Source: Thermoplasmata archaeon (lineage in GTDB: Archaea > Thermoplasmatota > Thermoplasmata > Thermoplasmatales > Thermoplasmataceae). Taken from it: a stretch of 7,764 bases of DNA. How positions within the stretch are numbered: position 1 is the stretch's first letter; every line of letters begins with the position of its first letter. This document shows, piece by piece, positions 5,748 to 7,764 of this stretch. The position numbers were made by a program, and so were the translations under genes. The notes below the pieces were generated by a model. The model searched no databases. It was given only the letters and a program-made list of their open reading frames with translations, and was not told the origin of the DNA. Where the stretch lies: positions 1 to 7,764 of the forward strand of contig JAKBGP010000094.1 of NCBI GenBank assembly GCA_021833045.1, in the 5' to 3' direction.

Positions 5748-5762
5748 ATCTACCTATGTAGA
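5748..5762. promoter_or_regulatory. Second palindrome and direct repeat, candidate operator before the transposase
   Basis: tctac-ctat-gtaga (5749-5762) has 5-bp arms. Its left half is part of ATCTACCTAT (5748-5757), which recurs exactly at 5599-5608 beside the AbrB start. A regulator could bind both sides and couple the operon to the transposase. Confidence 0.35.
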
Positions 5763-5772
5763 GACCGATAAG

Positions 5773-5780
5773 TTTATATT
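5773..5780 (+). promoter_or_regulatory. TATA-like box for the transposase
   Basis: tttatatt is centred near 5776, predicting transcription from about 5802. That lies after ATG 5793 and just before gagg (5804-5807), which is spaced 9 nt from ATG 5817. The combination favours ATG 5817 as translation start. Confidence 0.45.
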
Positions 5781-5792
5781 TAGGTTTGTTAT

Positions 5793-6962
5793 ATGCATAT
5801 AGAGAGGAAGATAAGAATGGAAAACCTAAGAGAAGAAAGGGGAAAGGAAATCGCTAGCCACGATGGACAGGTCAAGAGAATCAACGACAACGAATACGAA
5901 GTTTTATCTCAATCTCAAAAGTATATCTGGTATACCGTAAGAAAGATGGAATCATCAGGATGGATATGCAACTGTCCTGATTTTAGGAAAAGGGGATCGC
6001 GCTGCAAGCACATCATAGCAGTTCAGATATCCTACAACTTGCATGAGGAAATTGTCAGCAAGGTCATTTCACCAGTAGAAATGCGGAATTGCCCTACGTG
6101 CGGTTCAAGCAACGTAGTGAAGCATGGAATAAGTCATAATAAATACGGAGATTTGCAGAGATATCAGTGCAAGGCATGCGGATATCGGTTCACGGTGAAC
6201 GTAGGATTTGAAAGGATGCATGCGGTTCCTCAGGCTATAACATCAGCGATGCAACTCTATTTTACCCAGGAATCGCTGAGGAACATACAGAAATTTCTTA
6301 GACTGCAAGGGATAAAAGTCAGTCACGTTACTGTCTATAACTGGATCAAAAAGTATGTCGCCCTGATGGACGGCTACCTTTCTAAAATTCAGCCTCAAGT
6401 CGGAGACACATGGAGAGCCGATGAGGTATGGGCGAAGATAAACGGTAACAGGAAATATGTGTTTGCGTTGATGGATGATAAAACAAGGTTTTATTTGGCT
6501 CAGGAAGTTTCGGAGACAAAAGAAGGCCATGACGCAAGGATGCTATTCAGGAATGCAAAGGAGAGAGCAGGCAAGAAGCCATCGATCATGGTAACGGATG
6601 GACTAGCATCTTATCATGAGGCATTCAACAAGGAATACTATTCAAACAAGCAAGATTTAATCCACATAAACACTATACAACTGACGGGAGAGCATAACAA
6701 CAATCTTATGGAGAGGGCAAACGGTGAATTCCGAGACAGGGAGAAATGCACAAGGGGATTGAAGGTAAATGAATCTCCTATGATAGAAGGGTACAAGATT
6801 TATCACAACTTCTTCAAGCCGCATATGGGATTGGGCAACAAGACGCCAGCGGACATGGCTGGGATAGAGATTCAGGGTGAGAATAAATGGAAAACGGTTA
6901 TCGAAAATGCATCCATGTCCAGAAGATTAACAGGTCAGAATAATGAGGTCATGTCCAGTTAA
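5793..6962 (+). CDS. IS6/IS240-like DDE transposase with SWIM and zinc-ribbon domains
   Basis: The 389-aa protein would bind the element's ends and catalyse strand transfer. From the N-terminus: a SWIM zinc finger (C59-x-C61...C71-x-H73), a four-cysteine ribbon (C100-x2-C103...C126-x2-C129), a helix-turn-helix-like segment (about 155-190, SHVTVYNWIKKY), then the IS240-type catalytic domain. The likely DDE triad is D210 (RADEVW), D269 (VTDGL) and E307 (NNLMERANGEFRDREK). The C-terminal HNFFKPHMGLGNKTPADMAGI is typical of the family. Bacterial IS6 transposases are near 230-240 aa, so the extra length is the two zinc domains. ATG 5817 (381 aa) is favoured over ATG 5793 by the gagg site and TATA position. 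The last 15 or so residues are encoded by the inner box (6914-6922) and the right inverted repeat, the stop falling at 6960-6962. It resembles the second transposase (7304 onward) closely, by eye more than half identical. Confidence 0.9.
   Translation: MHIERKIRMENLREERGKEIASHDGQVKRINDNEYEVLSQSQKYIWYTVRKMESSGWICNCPDFRKRGSRCKHIIAVQISYNLHEEIVSKVISPVEMRNCPTCGSSNVVKHGISHNKYGDLQRYQCKACGYRFTVNVGFERMHAVPQAITSAMQLYFTQESLRNIQKFLRLQGIKVSHVTVYNWIKKYVALMDGYLSKIQPQVGDTWRADEVWAKINGNRKYVFALMDDKTRFYLAQEVSETKEGHDARMLFRNAKERAGKKPSIMVTDGLASYHEAFNKEYYSNKQDLIHINTIQLTGEHNNNLMERANGEFRDREKCTRGLKVNESPMIEGYKIYHNFFKPHMGLGNKTPADMAGIEIQGENKWKTVIENASMSRRLTGQNNEVMSS
6914..6922 (-). repeat. Inner subterminal box, right end
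   Basis: CATGTCCAG is the inverse of the left boxes and lies 36 bp inside the copy at 6950-6958. It falls within the transposase gene, encoding part of its C-terminal MSR. Confidence 0.7.
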
Positions 6963-6974
6963 ATTAACAGAACC
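6950..6974 (-). repeat. Right terminal inverted repeat
   Basis: It is the inverse of 117-141 with one mismatch (24 of 25). It contains the transposase stop codon, so the element has no spare DNA at this end. Confidence 0.85.
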
Positions 6975-6982
6975 CAAAATTG
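6975..6982. repeat. Target-site duplication, right copy, also the junction with the next element
   Basis: CAAAATTG is identical to 109-116. It lies between the last base of the first element and the GGTTCTGTC tip of the second. With the flanking tips it forms a palindrome with 10-bp arms (6967-6976 and 6981-6990) and a 4-nt centre. Confidence 0.8.
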
Positions 6983-7028
6983 GGTTCTGTCAAGTCTATG
7001 AAGTCTGGACACGGTTGTCAAAAATCGG
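6983..7028 (+). repeat. Terminal sequence of the second element
   Basis: It shares the tip GGTTCTGTCAAGT and the inner GGTTGTCAAAAATCGG with the orphan end at 1492-1537. TGTCAA occurs twice, 28 bp apart (6988-6993 and 7016-7021), in both copies. The 36-bp box spacing of the first element is not seen here. Confidence 0.65.
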
Positions 7029-7307
7029 ATGCTATCTCGAAAAACTTTGAATAACACCAAAATATCTATATTTATGGCTAAAACTTTCTGGGCTAAAATT
7101 ACCATTTTGTTTAAGGACTCGGATGGCATGGAAACTGAAATTTCCTATTATGGATTTCATTCCACCACCAAAAAATACCTGACCGATGACAAGCACCTTA
7201 TAGATTTTCTGATAGATGAAAAGAAAGCTCTAAAACAGCGTGGCTTAGGAGATTGCAAAATATTAAAGATACAGCCAGTAAGTAAAGAAGAAATTGTTCT
7301 ACTTTAG
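7029..7307 (+). CDS. Unrecognised 77- to 92-aa protein inside the second element
   Basis: I do not recognise this protein. From ATG 7029 it has 92 residues; from the internal ATG 7074 it has 77, and the sequence from there looks more protein-like (MAKTFWAKITILFKDSDGMETEISYYGF...). It shows a strand-rich first half, a lysine-rich helix (about residues 58-73 of the long form, HLIDFLIDEKKALKQR) and a final strand (CKILKIQPVSKEEIVLL). It is not membrane-bound and has one cysteine. ATG 7029 directly follows the conserved IS tip, so the longer start may be chance. The gene is convergent with the transposase and overlaps its stop by 4 bp. It may be a passenger or a small regulator of the IS; neither is shown. 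No clear promoter at the usual distance was found. Confidence 0.5.
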   Translation: MLSRKTLNNTKISIFMAKTFWAKITILFKDSDGMETEISYYGFHSTTKKYLTDDKHLIDFLIDEKKALKQRGLGDCKILKIQPVSKEEIVLL

Positions 7308-7764
7308 TTCACTGATGCATTCTGAATTAGCGTCATCCACTTATCGTTACCCTCTACTATGATTCCTGCTGCCTCACTAGGGGTCTTTCCCTTAAGTGCT
7401 TCATGAGGTCTTATGTAGTTGTGGTATAACTGGTATCCCTTTAGGATAGGAGTGTCCTTATTCTTTATTCCCCTCATTACTTTCTCCCTGTCTCTTGTCT
7501 CCCCATTCATCCGTTCCATCTTGTTGTTGTTCTTATCCCCTTTGAAATGAATGTGGCTTATGTGCCTTGAGTCCTTCTTATTGGAATAGAACTCCTTGTT
7601 AAATGCGGTATGAAAGTTTGGCGCTCCATCGCTTATCAGGACTGACGGCCTCTTTCCAGTAACTTCTTTAGCATCTTGATACATCGGCCTGACATCGGAG
7701 ACTCCTTTGTGATCCGCTACCATTGAGCTGATCCAATAACGAGTTTCATCATCCATCATCGAAA
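7304..7764 (-). CDS. IS6/IS240-like transposase, C-terminal part (continues past the window)
   Basis: About 151 residues are visible before the window ends, starting inside the catalytic domain at MMDDETRYW, which aligns with LMDDKTRFY of the first transposase. Present are the second acidic residue (LISDGAPNF), the third (NNKMERMNGETRDREK) and the family C-terminal YHNYIRPHEALKGKTPSEAAGI. The first catalytic aspartate and any zinc domains lie beyond the edge. The visible methionine is internal, not a start. Unlike the first transposase, it ends soon after IQNAS and does not extend into the inverted repeat. Nothing visible suggests it is broken. Confidence 0.85.
   Translation of the reverse strand, partial: SMMDDETRYWISSMVADHKGVSDVRPMYQDAKEVTGKRPSVLISDGAPNFHTAFNKEFYSNKKDSRHISHIHFKGDKNNNKMERMNGETRDREKVMRGIKNKDTPILKGYQLYHNYIRPHEALKGKTPSEAAGIIVEGNDKWMTLIQNASVN

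Larger units (their letters stand above)
117..6974 (+). mobile_element. 6.86-kb IS6/IS240-like transposon carrying a restriction-modification cargo
   Basis: The unit has 25-bp terminal inverted repeats (117-141 and 6950-6974, one mismatch), a perfect 8-bp target duplication outside them, and symmetric inner CTGGACATG boxes 36 bp inside each end. It encodes one IS240-type DDE transposase at its right end. It also carries a DUF3800 protein, a BfiI/NgoFVII-like endonuclease, an N6-adenine methyltransferase, an AbrB-like protein and small zinc proteins. A minimal IS6-type element is usually about 0.7-1.8 kb, so this is a transporter-like element. No left inverted repeat was found just upstream of the transposase (5600-5800). 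That argues against a simple IS sitting beside unrelated genes. An alternative is a composite whose left IS copy has almost completely decayed; the intact target duplication favours the single-unit reading. Confidence 0.8.
6983..7764 (-). mobile_element. Second IS6-like element, incomplete at the window edge
   Basis: It starts with a GGTTCTGTC tip and contains a related IS240-type transposase on the minus strand that runs off the right edge. About 320 bp separate the tip from the transposase stop, and they hold a small ORF. Terminal sequence differs from that of the first element, so it is a separate family member. The far end and its target duplication are not in the window. Confidence 0.65.

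Noticed and set aside
6243..6530. 95-codon minus-strand frame inside the transposase gene
   Set aside because: It is antisense to conserved transposase domains and has no promoter or domain.
1..7764. CRISPR array, tRNA or rRNA genes
   Set aside because: No regularly spaced identical repeats and no tRNA- or rRNA-like segments were seen on either strand.

Overview
The window looks archaeal. It is AT-rich, favours AGA/AGG and ATA codons, and several genes have a TATA box (catatataag, catataag, ttatatata) about 22-30 nt upstream of a start codon, as expected for leaderless archaeal transcripts. The best ribosome-binding site (ggtggtga before 1722) fits the archaeal anti-Shine-Dalgarno. Small zinc-ribbon proteins and a SWIM-domain DDE transposase suggest Nitrososphaeria (Thaumarchaeota), or less likely Thermoplasmata. 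That lineage guess is an impression, not a demonstration.

The main structure is one 6,858-bp unit at 117-6974. Its ends are 25-bp inverted repeats (117-141 and 6950-6974, 24/25 matching) beginning GGTTCTGTT, and it is flanked by a perfect 8-bp direct repeat CAAAATTG (109-116 and 6975-6982). Both are hallmarks of IS6/IS240-like transposition. Each end also carries a second CTGGACATG box exactly 36 bp inside the first. The only transposase (5793-6962) sits at the right end, and its last codons lie in the right inverted repeat. No second left end was found near the transposase, so the whole 6.9 kb appears to have moved as one passenger-carrying transposon.

The cargo reads as a defence package. 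From left to right it holds: a small two-CxxC zinc protein without a clear start (234-452); a DUF3800 protein (595-1344); an intergenic stretch with two orphan IS-type ends (1492-1537, 1562-1621); a 150-aa protein of uncertain, perhaps PUA-like, fold (1722-2174); a 57-aa zinc-ribbon protein on the minus strand (2270-2443); a BfiI/NgoFVII-type phospholipase-D-fold restriction endonuclease (2565-3725); and, converging on it with one base between stops, an N6-adenine DNA methyltransferase (3727-5361). The methyltransferase is preceded on its own strand by an AbrB-like DNA-binding protein (5398-5598). A divergent regulatory region with palindromes separates AbrB from the transposase.

Immediately right of the target duplication, at 6983, a second and different IS6-like element starts. 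It contains an unrecognised 77- to 92-aa ORF (7029-7307) and the C-terminal part of a related transposase on the minus strand (7304 to the window edge). The two elements therefore face each other across the 8-bp CAAAATTG, forming a large palindrome. The inferred division of labour is: endonuclease and methyltransferase form a restriction-modification system; AbrB may time methyltransferase expression; DUF3800, the 150-aa protein and the zinc proteins are accessory cargo; the transposase moves the package.
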